Below are positions 34,818-43,854 of a stretch of 64,000 nucleotides of DNA, piece by piece. Below the pieces are notes generated by a model that saw nothing but the letters and a program-made list of their open reading frames with translations, did no database searches and had not been told where the DNA came from. A program made the translations under genes and the position numbers. Where the stretch lies: the NCBI GenBank assembly GCA_963828215.1, contig CAWHFO010000044.1, forward strand, positions 396,091 to 460,090, in the 5' to 3' direction. Position 1 is the first letter of the stretch. The number at the start of each line of letters is the position of its first letter. Origin of the DNA: CAVTJL01 sp963828215. GTDB taxonomy: Bacteria; Pseudomonadota; Alphaproteobacteria; Geminicoccales; Geminicoccaceae.

Positions 34818-36185
34818 TCAGGGCGAAGGGATCGGAAGGGCGATGCCGAAGACGGCACCACCGTCCGGGCGGGCCAGGGCGATGACCCGGCCGCCGTGCA
34901 GCAGGGCCGTGTCCCGGACGATGGCGAGGCCGAGACCGGCGCCGTTCTGCGAGCGCCGGGCGCTCCGGCCGCGGGCGAAGGGCAGGAACAGCTGCGCCGG
35001 GTCCCGATCGCCAAAGCCCGGCCCGCGGTCCAGGACCAGGATGCGGCCGTCGCCCTCCACCTGGATCTCAACCACGCCGGCCGGGGGCGTGACCGCGAGC
35101 GCATTGTCGATCAGGTTGCCCAGGGCCTGCTCCAGCGCCATGGCGTTGCCGGGCAGCCGGAGCGGCCGGCCGGCCGGGGCGAGCTCGATGCTCTTGCCGG
35201 CGGCCAGCGCCAGCGGCGCCCGCTCGGCCACCGCGTGGCGCGCCACCTCGTCGAGGTCGACCGTGTCGTCGAGGCCGACCTGCCCGCTCTCGAGCCGGGC
35301 CACGGCCAGGAGCTGGTCGACGATCCGGGACATCCTGAGGACACTGCGCCGCAAAGCCAAAATCTCCGGCCCGTCGTCGAGCGCGTCGAGCCGGGCCTGG
35401 ACGGCTGCCAGCGGCGTCCTCAGCTCGTGCGCGGCGCTGGCGGTGAAACGGCGCTCCTGGGCCAGCGCCCGATGCAGCCGGTCGAGGGTGTCGTTGACGG
35501 CCCGGACCAGCGGCAGCACCTCGCGCGGCACGTCGGCCTCGTCGAGGCGGACCGCGGCGTCACCGGGCAGGATCCCCTGCGCCTGGGCGGACAGACGGTT
35601 GAGCGGCGCCAGCGCCTGAAGGATGGTTAGCACCGCGACGCCGACCGCGACCAGGGTGGCCACGAGGATATAGGGCCCGAGCTCGGCGAAGAGCTCGGTC
35701 CGGAGCCAGTAGACCACGTCGCGCGTCTGGGCCGGGCCGCGGCTGGCGACCATGCGGATATCGGCGCCGCCGGGGGCGTCGAGCTTCGCCACATAGCCGT
35801 AGGCGCGCCGATTGGCGTCGTCGTCGAAGAGCTCGAAATGGCCCACCGGCCACTCGCTCATCTCGTCGATCTCGTCCTTTGCTGCACCCGTCGAGGTGCC
35901 GAAGCTGAACAGGGCCCGGCCGCTCGCGGTGTCGACCACCCTGAGCTGGAGGCCGGGCACCCGGCCGAGCGCGCGGGCGAGCCCGGGGTCGACGTCGACC
36001 CGGATGGTGCCGTCGGCGCGCCGCCCGAGATGGCTCTGCAGCCGACGGGCGATGGCGTCGAGCTCGTGGTGCAGGTCGATGGGACCGAAGAGGCCGTGGG
36101 CCAGGAGCGTGCCGACGATGCCGAGCCCTGCGACCAGGGCGAAGCGGGCGATGAGGGCTGCGATGAGCGAGCGCTGCCGCCTCAT
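34818..36185 (-). CDS. Sensor histidine kinase (QseC/PmrB-like), 455 aa
   Basis: Membrane histidine kinase: helix 1 about 8-28, a periplasmic sensor (29-170), helix 2 about 171-192, HAMP-like linker, then the phospho-acceptor His253 in AAHELRTPLAA. The ATPase domain has the N box GNLIDNAL, G1 LDRGPGFGD and G2 GAGLGLAIVRD. Its ATG overlaps the response-regulator stop (ATGA), so it is co-translated. Likely controls the PepSY-cytochrome b561 genes downstream on the same strand. Confidence 0.93.
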   Translation of the reverse strand: MRRQRSLIAALIARFALVAGLGIVGTLLAHGLFGPIDLHHELDAIARRLQSHLGRRADGTIRVDVDPGLARALGRVPGLQLRVVDTASGRALFSFGTSTGAAKDEIDEMSEWPVGHFELFDDDANRRAYGYVAKLDAPGGADIRMVASRGPAQTRDVVYWLRTELFAELGPYILVATLVAVGVAVLTILQALAPLNRLSAQAQGILPGDAAVRLDEADVPREVLPLVRAVNDTLDRLHRALAQERRFTASAAHELRTPLAAVQARLDALDDGPEILALRRSVLRMSRIVDQLLAVARLESGQVGLDDTVDLDEVARHAVAERAPLALAAGKSIELAPAGRPLRLPGNAMALEQALGNLIDNALAVTPPAGVVEIQVEGDGRILVLDRGPGFGDRDPAQLFLPFARGRSARRSQNGAGLGLAIVRDTALLHGGRVIALARPDGGAVFGIALPIPSP

Positions 36186-36859
36186 CCGCCGTCCGGCGCC
36201 AGCATGTAGCCGACACCCCGGACCGTATGGATGCGCACCGTGGCGCCGGCCTCGAGCAGGCGCTTTCTCAGCCGCGAGACATGCGATTCGAGGGCGTTGG
36301 ATTCGACCTCGTCGGCGAAGCCCCAGAGCTCGTCCTCGAGGGTCGGCCGCGTCACGACCCGGCCCTGCCGGCGGATCAGGGCCTCGAGGAGGGCCAGCTC
36401 GCGGCGCGGCACGGTGAGGGGCGCCGTCTCGACGCTGACCTCGCCCGAGCCCGGGTTAAAGGCCAGGTTGCCGACCCGGATGGCCTCGCCCAGATCCCCG
36501 CCGGGCCGGCGCAGCACCGCCCGGATGCGCGCCACCAGCTCGGCATGGGCGAAGGGCTTCAGGATATAGTCGTCGGCGCCGGCCTCGAGCCCGCGGACCC
36601 GCTCGTCGAGCGCGTCGCGGGCGGTCAGGACGAGGATGGGCAACGGGTCGCCGCCGCCGCGCCGGGCCCGGATCAGGTCGATGCCGTCGCCGTCCGGCAG
36701 GCCGAGGTCGAGCAGCAGGGCCGCATAGCGCGTCGTCGCCAGCGCCGCCAGGGCATCGCCGACGCCCGCCACGAGATCGGTCGTGAAGCCGCTCCTCTCG
36801 AGATTGGCCCGCACCGCCTCGCCGAGATCAGGGTCGTCCTCGACCAGAAGAACCCGCAT
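36182..36859 (-). CDS. OmpR/PhoB-family response regulator, 225 aa
   Basis: Receiver domain with acidic pocket VEDD, phosphorylated Asp51 in LLLDLGLPDGDG, and Lys101 in YILKPF. A winged-helix DNA-binding domain follows (TVPRRELALLEALIRRQGRVVTR ... VSRLRKRL ... VRGVGYML). Start placed at 36859 (MRVLLVEDD). It is the first gene of the RR-HK-PepSY-cytochrome unit. Cognate operator sites could not be identified by eye. Confidence 0.93.
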   Translation of the reverse strand: MRVLLVEDDPDLGEAVRANLERSGFTTDLVAGVGDALAALATTRYAALLLDLGLPDGDGIDLIRARRGGGDPLPILVLTARDALDERVRGLEAGADDYILKPFAHAELVARIRAVLRRPGGDLGEAIRVGNLAFNPGSGEVSVETAPLTVPRRELALLEALIRRQGRVVTRPTLEDELWGFADEVESNALESHVSRLRKRLLEAGATVRIHTVRGVGYMLAPDGG

Positions 36860-36994
36860 TCCCCGCCCTCGAGCTGGCCCCGACAAGGGTGGGGCCCGCA
36901 CCTTGCGGCAGCCTGACGGCGCTCGTGCGCACTCCGCGACACGACGGCGACGCGCCTGGCCCCCACCAGCCTCGGCACGGAGCCTCGGGCGCGC

Positions 36995-37996
36995 CTAGGC
37001 CCGACCCTCCGTCTCCGCGAGCGTCTCTCGCCACGTCTCGCGCAGCCAGCGTGCGCAGGCGACATTGTTCTCGAAAATCGAGTATCTGGCGCCGCCACCA
37101 TAGTCGGACGGGGGAATGAACTCGGTCGAGATCTGGCCGAGCCGGCTCGTCGGCACCGTCGCGTGGTGGCGCATGAGCCGGCGGACCACCTCCTTCCAGG
37201 GCTCCAGCTTTTCCTCGCTCCAGGGGGCGTGCCACTCGCCGGGCCTCGGCTCGATGAACGGATACTGGATGCCGCGGCCGTAGCTGCCGTCGGGATGCCT
37301 GGCCCAGACATTGACCGGGTTGGCCGGCACGGCCGCGCGGGCGTGCGCGTGACGCACATAGCCCGCGTCGATCCACGCCTGGACGACGTTGCCGGGCCGG
37401 TAGGGGTCGAGCACGAGGCGGCCGGCGTCGATGTCGGCCTTCATGCCCTGTACCTCCTGCTCCTTCGGGTTCTCCATCTTGAAGATGACGTGCGAGTGGT
37501 CGAGGGTCATGTTGAAGGGCACGCCCTTGGCCTCGACCATCCGGCCGACGGTGGCGATCCGCCCGAGATGCTCCGACCACATGTTGACGTGCACCTCGAA
37601 GCAGGGGTCGACGCCCAGGGCCTTGCCGATGTCGTAGGCCCGGAGATAGGCGTCGACCACCTCCTGATCGGTGGCCATGCTGCCGTCGAGCTTCTTCGTG
37701 CTCACCTGGGTGTTGTGGACGATGGCGCCGAGCTGGGCCGAGACGCGGAGGTTCCACTCCAGCAGCGGCTCGTCCCGCCCCAGCACATAGTACCAGCCCG
37801 TCGCCCGGATCGGCAGGCCGTGACGCTCCTTGGCCTCGAGATAGGCGTCGACCTCGCCCATGAGCGGCGACTTGTCGTAATAGTCGAAGACCCCCGCCTC
37901 CTCGACCATGCGGAAGCGGGTGTCGATGTCGAACAGGTCCTGATCGGTATGGACCACGCCGTTCCCGGCGCAGCCGATCGGCAGCTCCTTCGTCAT
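36995..37996 (-). CDS. Xylose-isomerase-like TIM-barrel protein, 333 aa
   Basis: Sugar phosphate isomerase/epimerase superfamily. Features include an N-terminal strand GCAGNGVVH, 'EVHVNMWSEHLGRIATVGR' with metal-ligand-type Glu and His, and FNMTLDHSHVIFKMEN (Asp-His), the usual metal-binding strands of the barrel. No signal peptide. The exact substrate is unknown. It is monocistronic, facing the same way as the two-component genes. Confidence 0.75.
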   Translation of the reverse strand: MTKELPIGCAGNGVVHTDQDLFDIDTRFRMVEEAGVFDYYDKSPLMGEVDAYLEAKERHGLPIRATGWYYVLGRDEPLLEWNLRVSAQLGAIVHNTQVSTKKLDGSMATDQEVVDAYLRAYDIGKALGVDPCFEVHVNMWSEHLGRIATVGRMVEAKGVPFNMTLDHSHVIFKMENPKEQEVQGMKADIDAGRLVLDPYRPGNVVQAWIDAGYVRHAHARAAVPANPVNVWARHPDGSYGRGIQYPFIEPRPGEWHAPWSEEKLEPWKEVVRRLMRHHATVPTSRLGQISTEFIPPSDYGGGARYSIFENNVACARWLRETWRETLAETEGRA

Positions 37997-38184
37997 CGCC
38001 CCGTCGCCTCCCGTCGTCGACCGCCGCCCACCCTAGAGGCTCGCGCGCCTCGTCGAAAGACGGGAGAGGCCGCGCACCGGCCCGCCGAGCGGCGGGGCCC
38101 GGATGATCCTCCGCCTCCTTCGCTGCGGGTGATGCGGTCGGCCCAGGAGCTCGCGCGAGACTCGCCCTGGGACGTCGTCGGGAG

Positions 38185-38652
38185 TCAGGCGTGCCCGTTC
38201 GTCATGCCCGGGCCGGTCGGCGCCGAGAGCGCCAGGGCGGTGCCGGGCTTCCGCATCACCCGACGGACATACACCTTCACCGCGACTTCCATCGGCGACG
38301 AGGTGGGGAGGAATCCCTGAACGCCGGCCCTGAAGGCACCGATGACCTCGGCCGGCTCGTCGAGGTCGGAGACCACGGCCAGAGGCGTTGCGGCCAGACC
38401 CTCGCGGATCGCCGCGACCCGGGCCGCCACCGCCGGATCGCCCAACGACCCCGCCCCTAGATTGAGGATCGCCAGCGGGTAGGATCCGGCCCAGTTCTCC
38501 CTTCGCAGGCCATCGGCGCCGTCGACCTGGACGACCGTCGCGATACGGTCCAGCGTCTTCGGCAGCCGCATCGCCGCGACCCGCCGCAACGGCAGCGCGT
38601 CGACCACGAGGTAGCGCCCCCTCGTCCAAGCCTTTTGTGATCTTCCCGTCAT
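38185..38652 (-). CDS. Stand-alone receiver-like protein, 155 aa
   Basis: Looks like a CheY/LuxR-type receiver without an output domain: strand LVVDALPLRR, a central 'YPLAILNLGAGSL' where the phosphorylated Asp would be replaced by Asn, and 'TPLAVVSDLDEPAEVIGAFRAGVQGFLPTS' which matches the helix-4/strand-5 region of receivers. The usual acidic pair at the N-terminus is missing, so it is probably a pseudo-receiver. No partner kinase is adjacent. Confidence 0.55.
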   Translation of the reverse strand: MTGRSQKAWTRGRYLVVDALPLRRVAAMRLPKTLDRIATVVQVDGADGLRRENWAGSYPLAILNLGAGSLGDPAVAARVAAIREGLAATPLAVVSDLDEPAEVIGAFRAGVQGFLPTSSPMEVAVKVYVRRVMRKPGTALALSAPTGPGMTNGHA

Positions 38653-39296
38653 GTCCGGCGCCCGGCTCCGCCTGCGGACCGGGTCGCGCCGCGCTGCTCG
38701 AGCTCACGGTCTTCGACAACCGCTCGAGGCCTGAGGCCCGACATCCGTCCACGCCACACCCACGCCTGCCCGGCTGGGTCGTGTGATCTCGATCACCTCG
38801 ACGAACGTCAGTACTCACGGAGTTATGGACGAAATTTCAGCTTCACGTCGCCTTCTGCTATAGGATCTCGGTTGGCCTGCCCACGTTGCATGCTCATATT
38901 ATTTCGAGAGCGCTTCGGCACCGAGGAGGCCTGCCGGAAGGCGCTCTTCGAGATGCGCTGGCGGGAAGGGCTCACCTGCCCGGCCTGCGGTCACCGCGGC
39001 TTCTGCGCGCTCAGGACACGCAAGCTGTTTCAGTGCAATCGGTGCAAGAAGCAGGTGCGGCTGACCGCCGGCACCGTGTTCCAGGACACCAAGCTGCCGC
39101 TCACCGCCTGGTTCATGGCGATCTACCACCTCGCCCAGGGCAAGAACGGGATCAGCTCGATCGAGCTCGGGCGAAGGCTCGGGGTCAAGCAGCAGACGGC
39201 TTGGCTGATCAAACACAAGCTGATGCGGGCGATGGGCGTGCGCGAGGCCGCCAAGCCCAAGCTCGCGGGCCGGGTCGAGGTCGACGACGCCTACCT

Positions 39297-39359
39297 ATCG
39301 ATCGCAGGAGGCGATCGATCCAGCCCTGCAAGGGCCGAGGTCAGAAGACCTCGGCGGGG
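39297..39359 (+). repeat. Palindromic insert 1 inside the IS1595 transposase
   Basis: Hairpin A is a 9-bp stem ATCGATCGC / GCGATCGAT around AGGAG (39297-39319); hairpin B is an 8-bp stem CCGAGGTC / GACCTCGG around AGAA (39335-39354); then CGGGG. It sits between the codons for DDAYL and GGERPGGKRG. A net insertion of 60 nt keeps the frame. Direct sequence observation. Confidence 0.75.
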
Positions 39360-39386
39360 CGGCGAGCGCCCGGGCGGCAAGCGTGG

Positions 39387-39452
39387 CCCCTCCGCGCGCT
39401 TCCTGCGCGCGGCGCCCTCGGCGATCGGATCGATCGTCTCCTGACGATCGAT
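39387..39452 (-). repeat. Palindromic insert 2 inside the IS1595 transposase (inverted)
   Basis: Same plan as insert 1 but in the opposite orientation. Read on the minus strand: 10-bp stem ATCGATCGTC / GACGATCGAT around AGGA, CC, a 14-nt spacer, 8-bp stem CCGCGCGC / GCGCGCGG around AGGAA, then AGGGG. It separates GGKRG from GAAGKTPIV and shifts the frame. Confidence 0.75.
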
Positions 39453-39494
39453 GGTGCCGCCGGCAAGACGCCGATCGTCGCCGCGGTCGAGACC

Positions 39495-39555
39495 ATCGAT
39501 CGCAAAGCGATCGATCCGTCTGCGGAGCAGTGCGCGTCAGGAGACGCGCGAGGGG
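39495..39555 (+). repeat. Palindromic insert 3 inside the IS1595 transposase
   Basis: 9-bp stem ATCGATCGC / GCGATCGAT around AAA, CC, 13-nt spacer, then a 7-bp stem GCGCGTC / GACGCGC around AGGA, then AGGGG. It lies between AAVET and the KPRRLRLSVVKGF region and adds 20 codons in frame. Confidence 0.75.
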
Positions 39556-40091
39556 CCGAGCGCAAGCCCAGGCGGCTGCGGCTGAGCGTGGTCAAGGGCT
39601 TCCGCAAGAAGGAGGTGGAACGGCTGGCCGGGCGAGACTTCGCCGCTGGGAGCAATGTCGTCAGCGACGGCCTGTCCTGCTGGCCGGCGGTCGAGAAGGC
39701 CGGCTGCCGGCACGTCCCGATGGCGACAGGTTCCGGCAAGCGGGCCGCGAGCTGGGCGCCGTTCAAGTGGGTCAATACCTGCCTGGGCAATATCAAGACC
39801 GCGATCGCCGGTACCTACCACCACGTCAGCGCCAAGCATGCCCAGTCCTACCTCACCAGCTTCGCCTACCGGTTCAATCGCCGCTTCCATCTCGACAGCA
39901 TCGTCGAGCGCGCTCCCAGGTAAAGGCCCGGCGACGGGTCGTCGCACGGCCGATGCTCGGGAGCCCGCGCGTCGCATCCCAGGGAGCGCTCGGAGCCGCG
40001 ACCTGCCGGGGCTCGAGCGGGCGGGCCCGTGGCGGGGAGAGGCTGCCTGCCCGATCTCGCGCCTGCCGAGCGGTGTCCCCGGCGGGCCCCT

Positions 40092-41285
40092 TCAGGCGAA
40101 GGTCTTGAGGAAGACCGGCAGGCTCATCCAGCTGCTGACGCCGCCGCCGGACATCGGCCACCAGCCCCAGCTGGCCCCGCCGCTGGTGCTGTACTGGGCG
40201 CTGCGGTTGAGATAGGTGCAGCTCGAATTGCGGAAGCCGTAGAAATAGCCGTTGTTGATCGGCAGGGCCCAGAGCCCGCCGCCGGCCCCGGCCTGGAAGC
40301 TCACATAGTAGATGCCGCCAGCGGCGAAGGTGGTGGGGCTGGTCGGCACGTAGAGCCAGTGCAGGGGCGAGGTGTCGCCGGAGGAGGAGGTGCTCACCTG
40401 GTTGCCGTCGACGCTGGTCTGGAAGAGGACCTTGTTGCTGCTGTTGGTGATGCGGATGGTGAGCGGGCCGACCGCGGCGGTGCGGTAGAGGGCGAAGTAG
40501 ATGCCGTAGACGGTGGCCGACGGGCCGTACATGTCGAAGCTCTGGCGGGCCATGTTGCCGCCGGCGATCGGCTGCTGGTTGGGTCGGCCGCCGCCCATCA
40601 TGGGCTGGCCCTTGGCGGTGCCGTCGGCGTAGGTGAGGTCGTAGATCGGGATCTGCCCGGGCATCACCTTCCAGGCGTTGTTCTGGTAGCGGATGCTGGC
40701 GAGCGTGCTCTTCTGCAGGGGAAAGATCGAGAGGCCGTCGGGCGGCGCCACCCAGTCGGCGAGATCGTTGACCGAGGTCATGCCCTGGCTCGCCGCCACC
40801 TGCTGGAAGACCAGATGGTAGGTGGTGCCGTAGACGAGCTGAGGCTGGGCGCTGAAGGTGTAGACCGGGTAGAGGCCGAGGGTCGCCGCATTGGCGTAGA
40901 CGCCGGTGTAGCCGAGCTTCTGGCCCGAGGGGTAGCCGCCGCTGTTGGTCTGGATCGAGATCTGCACGCTGCCGCCATTGCCGATGCTGTAGCCGGTGCC
41001 GGTCTGGTTCTCCCAGCGCACGTTCTTGATCGCCCCGCTGCGCTCCGCTACGAAGCGGTAGGCGTGCCTGTCCCAGAAGCCGTTGTTGGCCTTGCCGCCG
41101 GCATAGGAGGGGCAGCCCAGATACTGCCCGCCATAGGGCAGGCTGGTGTCGACGCCTGCCGCCAGGGTGGAAGAGGCCGTCAGCGCCAGCGGCCCGCCGA
41201 GGCCGAGCCCGGCGAGCCCGGCCGCTCCCCTCAGGAGGTGCCGGCGATCGAGACCGGGGGAGCGTCCTGCAGGCGATTTTGACAT
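40092..41285 (-). CDS. Tat-exported protein of unknown function, 397 aa
   Basis: Begins with a twin-arginine signal (DRRHLLRGAAGLAGLGLGGP ... STLAAG) and continues as a Gly/Ser/Tyr/Trp-rich, beta-sheet-looking secreted protein with few charged residues; no catalytic motif is evident. Segments such as 'TYHLVFQQVAA' and 'HWLYVPTSPTTFAAGGIYYV' recall beta-sandwich repeats. ATG at 41285 with GGAGAG upstream. A palindrome lies about 45 bp upstream. Possibly a phage-tail- or adhesin-like surface protein, not decided. Confidence 0.7.
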   Translation of the reverse strand: MSKSPAGRSPGLDRRHLLRGAAGLAGLGLGGPLALTASSTLAAGVDTSLPYGGQYLGCPSYAGGKANNGFWDRHAYRFVAERSGAIKNVRWENQTGTGYSIGNGGSVQISIQTNSGGYPSGQKLGYTGVYANAATLGLYPVYTFSAQPQLVYGTTYHLVFQQVAASQGMTSVNDLADWVAPPDGLSIFPLQKSTLASIRYQNNAWKVMPGQIPIYDLTYADGTAKGQPMMGGGRPNQQPIAGGNMARQSFDMYGPSATVYGIYFALYRTAAVGPLTIRITNSSNKVLFQTSVDGNQVSTSSSGDTSPLHWLYVPTSPTTFAAGGIYYVSFQAGAGGGLWALPINNGYFYGFRNSSCTYLNRSAQYSTSGGASWGWWPMSGGGVSSWMSLPVFLKTFA

Positions 41286-41329
41286 GGCAATCTCTCCGTT
41301 TTGGCTGTTCGGATTCTCGTTCACGCCGC

Positions 41330-41344
41330 GAGACGGTCCGTCTC
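41330..41344. promoter_or_regulatory. Palindrome GAGACGGTCCGTCTC upstream of the Tat protein gene
   Basis: 7-bp perfect arms around a single base, about 45 bp before the minus-strand start at 41285. It could be an operator for a dimeric regulator. Only the symmetry is seen. Confidence 0.3.
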
Positions 41345-42050
41345 CCGGGCACACGCCTCGACCATCCGGCCAGCGGTCCCGAGGGTGGTCCGCACGGCCG
41401 GTATCACGCCGGTGGATGAGATGGGCACAACCTGAAGCTCGACTGGTCTTGATCTCCAGGGTTCATCGCTAACGCGTAAAGTGTCCGCACACACCAGAAG
41501 GCAGATCGGCGACCATGCAATCGATGACCGTCAAGCATCGACAGACAAGAATGGCAGTCGGACATTGTCCGTGGATTGACTGAGCGGCTGAGCTGTTCAG
41601 CCGATACCTGGCACCGAAGCTTCCATCAATGGCCGACACATCAGGCGGACAGCAAGCTCGCCCTTCCCGCCGACCACACCGGAACCTACTTCAGTGAAGA
41701 ATATTCTCCTTTTAGTTGTACCCCCGCTGACAGGCGGCACCTCGGGGAACGGGCGGAAACCTTCCCCCGTCTCTGGTGCGCCGCCGCCGTTCGCCGGCCT
41801 GTCCTGTTTTATTTGCTCAGAGCCATAGACGGTGGGGGCGATGAAATATTCCATGGCCTCTTATCTTCGCGATTGGCGCTCGCCCGTCGGCAGGGATCGC
41901 GGCTGTCACCCGGGCTGCCGGGCCTGTGCCGGAAGACCCGCCCGGGCAGCCCGTCCCGCCCGCACGCCGGAGGAAATCCCGGAGGAGCCCGGAACCGCCG
42001 TCGGCCATGGCCGGTTTGTCGGCCAATCGCAGCTTTTCATGGAGGTCACG
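41345..42050. other. Non-coding stretch of about 700 bp
   Basis: No supportable gene on either strand. The open frames here are shadows or lack RBS and family resemblance. Composition falls locally toward AT between about 41470 and 41720 (for example GAAGAATATTCTCCTTTTAG), which may mark old transferred or regulatory DNA. The promoter of the PRC-barrel gene should be at the right end. Confidence 0.4.
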
Positions 42051-42449
42051 ATGGAACGCGATATGCGGACGACCGGCTCGGTCGCGGGCGCCGTCGCCAC
42101 GGACGAGACCGCCACCCTGATCGCCTCCGACAAGGTCGAGGGCACGGCGGTCTTCAACCGCCGCGGGGAGCGCCTGGGCGATGTCTACAACTTCATGGTC
42201 GACAAGCGCTCCGGCCATGTCGAGTACGCGGTGATGAGCTTCGGCGGCTTTCTCGGCATGGGCGAGAGCTACCATCCCTTGCCCTGGAAGATGCTCACCT
42301 ACGATGCCGGCATCGGCGGCTATGTCGTCGACATCGACAAGGACAGGCTGAGCGCGGCACCCACCTACTCGCGGACGGAGAGCCCGATCTGGGATCCCGA
42401 GTACGGCCGCAGGATCGACGACTATTACGGCGTTCCCTACGGTATCTGA
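42051..42449 (+). CDS. PRC-barrel domain protein, 132 aa
   Basis: Small soluble protein with one PRC-barrel: KVEGTAVFNRRGERLGDVYNFMVDKRSGHVEYAVMSFGGFLGMGE, as in photosynthetic reaction-centre H subunit and RimM-related barrels. The tail is Tyr/Asp-rich. The ATG at 42051 is fixed by GGAGGTCACG just upstream. Such proteins in proteobacteria are often stress-induced; no partner is adjacent. It converges on the esterase gene across a strong hairpin. Confidence 0.85.
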   Translation: MERDMRTTGSVAGAVATDETATLIASDKVEGTAVFNRRGERLGDVYNFMVDKRSGHVEYAVMSFGGFLGMGESYHPLPWKMLTYDAGIGGYVVDIDKDRLSAAPTYSRTESPIWDPEYGRRIDDYYGVPYGI

Positions 42450-42477
42450 TCGGCAGCATCGCCGCTCCTGCGGAGCG

Positions 42478-42516
42478 CGCGCGAGGCCGGCGGTCGCCCC
42501 GCATCGGCCTCGCGCG
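42478..42516. terminator. Bidirectional terminator-like hairpin
   Basis: Perfect 12-bp arms CGCGCGAGGCCG (42478-42489) and CGGCCTCGCGCG (42505-42516) in the gap between the convergent PRC-barrel and esterase genes. No U tract, but position supports a shared terminator. Confidence 0.65.
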
Positions 42517-42538
42517 GGTCTCCGGGAGCGGGGTCGGC

Positions 42539-43744
42539 TCAGGGAGCCGACGGGGCCGCCGGCTCCCGCCGGCGATGCTCGAGAAAGAAGCGGATCATCT
42601 CCCGCGAGGCATCGGGGCCCTGCGGATCGGTGTACGAGCCGGCGGGGCTGCCACCAGACCAGGCGTGGCCGCCACCATGGATCACCCAGTGCTCCAGCAT
42701 CGGGCGGCCCGCCGCGTCGGCGTGAACGGTCCGGCGATAATGGCGTCCGCCGCCCGGCGCCTGCCCCTGCTGCACGGCCGCCGTCGCCTGCAGGCCGGTG
42801 GCGGAAGCCATGCGGGCCCGGGCGACCAGCCGGTCGCCGTTGGACGGATGAACCGTCTTGTCCTCGTCGCCGTGAAACACGATCGACGGGACGAGGCGGC
42901 TCGGCCCTGCGACGGGAGCGGCGGCCTCGCCCCTCATCGCGGCGAAGGCCGACGGCATGTCGCTCGCGGCACCGGGTGCCAGCCCCGAATGCACGCCGAC
43001 CGCGGCGTAGAGATCGGGATAGGTCGCGCCCACGATGGCGGCCGCCGCTCCGCCGGCCGAGAGCCCGGCCACATAGACGCGCTCCGGGTCGACCGGATAG
43101 TCGCGCATGATCCGGCGGGTGATGCCCGCGATCAGCGCCGGCTCGCCACGGTCCCGCTGCTGGTCCTCCGCCCTGAACCAGTTCCAGCATCTGGACATGT
43201 TCGCGGAGGCTGCCTGGGCCGGATAGGCGACGAGAAAAAGATGCTGTTCGGCCAGCGTGTTCATCCGGGTGCCGGCGGCGAAGTCGTCGGGCGACTGGGT
43301 GCAGCCGTGGAGCATGACCACGAGCGGCAGGGCCTGCCCGTGAAAGCCGCTGGGGACATAGAGCCTGTAGTCGCGGGCGCCCGCCTCGCTGCCGAAGGAC
43401 AGCTCGAGGAAGCGGGCGCCGTCCGGCAGGGGGTCCGGGTCCGGCTTCAGGAGCCCGCCCGATCCCGGCTCGAGGCCCGTTCGGCCCAGCCGATCGAGAA
43501 AGGTGCGAAGCGCCTCGGGGACCTGCCCGACCGGCCGGTGCCCCTGGCGCGCCCGGACCTCGGTCGTCTCGGGAGTGACGTCGATGACGCGCGGAGCGCC
43601 TCGCGCCGCCGCCTCGGCGTCGTCGGGCGCACCGCTCGCCTCGCCGCGCAGCAGGCGCTGCAACAGCGCCGTGGCCTCGGCGAGACGGCCGGCCCGCACG
43701 GAGCGGGTCGCGGCCAGCATGTCGGCGTTCGAGAAGTCGTTCAT
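42539..43744 (-). CDS. PHB-depolymerase-family esterase, 401 aa
   Basis: Alpha/beta hydrolase of the LpqC/poly(3-hydroxybutyrate) depolymerase type. Oxyanion region LPLVVMLHGCTQSPDDFA; lipase box VAGLSAGGAAA; Asp in FHGDEDKTVHPSNGD; catalytic His in HGGGHAWSGG. The N-terminal ~130 residues are a poorly conserved leader without signal peptide, so it may act inside the cell. It is 110 nt after a ribbon-helix-helix-like gene on the same strand, an association seen elsewhere for this esterase group. It could equally be a feruloyl- or acetylxylan-type esterase. Confidence 0.85.
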   Translation of the reverse strand: MNDFSNADMLAATRSVRAGRLAEATALLQRLLRGEASGAPDDAEAAARGAPRVIDVTPETTEVRARQGHRPVGQVPEALRTFLDRLGRTGLEPGSGGLLKPDPDPLPDGARFLELSFGSEAGARDYRLYVPSGFHGQALPLVVMLHGCTQSPDDFAAGTRMNTLAEQHLFLVAYPAQAASANMSRCWNWFRAEDQQRDRGEPALIAGITRRIMRDYPVDPERVYVAGLSAGGAAAAIVGATYPDLYAAVGVHSGLAPGAASDMPSAFAAMRGEAAAPVAGPSRLVPSIVFHGDEDKTVHPSNGDRLVARARMASATGLQATAAVQQGQAPGGGRHYRRTVHADAAGRPMLEHWVIHGGGHAWSGGSPAGSYTDPQGPDASREMIRFFLEHRRREPAAPSAP

Positions 43745-43854
43745 GAAAAGCCATCCTTGGACAAAGACGGGCGCAGGTCTGGAACGGAGGCCTCGCGGCT
43801 CCGGCGCGCGTGCGATGAAGGGCCCATGCGCTTGCGGCGGCTTCGCCGCCCGGA

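Larger units (their letters stand above)
38890..39923 (+). mobile_element. IS1595 (ISXO2-like) transposase, interrupted by three palindromic inserts
   Basis: DDE transposase of the IS1595 family. The N-terminal zinc ribbon is CPACGHRGFCALRTRKLFQCNRCKK; 'TAGTVFQDTKLPLTAWFMAIY' and the DDE core follow (first Asp in VEVDDAYL; Asp in VVSDGLSCW; WVNTCLGNIKTAI near the C-terminus). The start is probably the ATG at 38890. Between 39297 and 39555 three related 60-66 bp double-hairpin sequences interrupt the reading. The first and third add about 20 residues in frame; the second shifts the frame and leads to a stop at 39442. I could not find convincing terminal inverted repeats. Confidence 0.82.

Noticed and set aside
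39297..39555. The palindromes as a CRISPR or integron array
   Set aside because: Repeats are not evenly spaced, one is inverted and the 'spacers' are conserved transposase codons.
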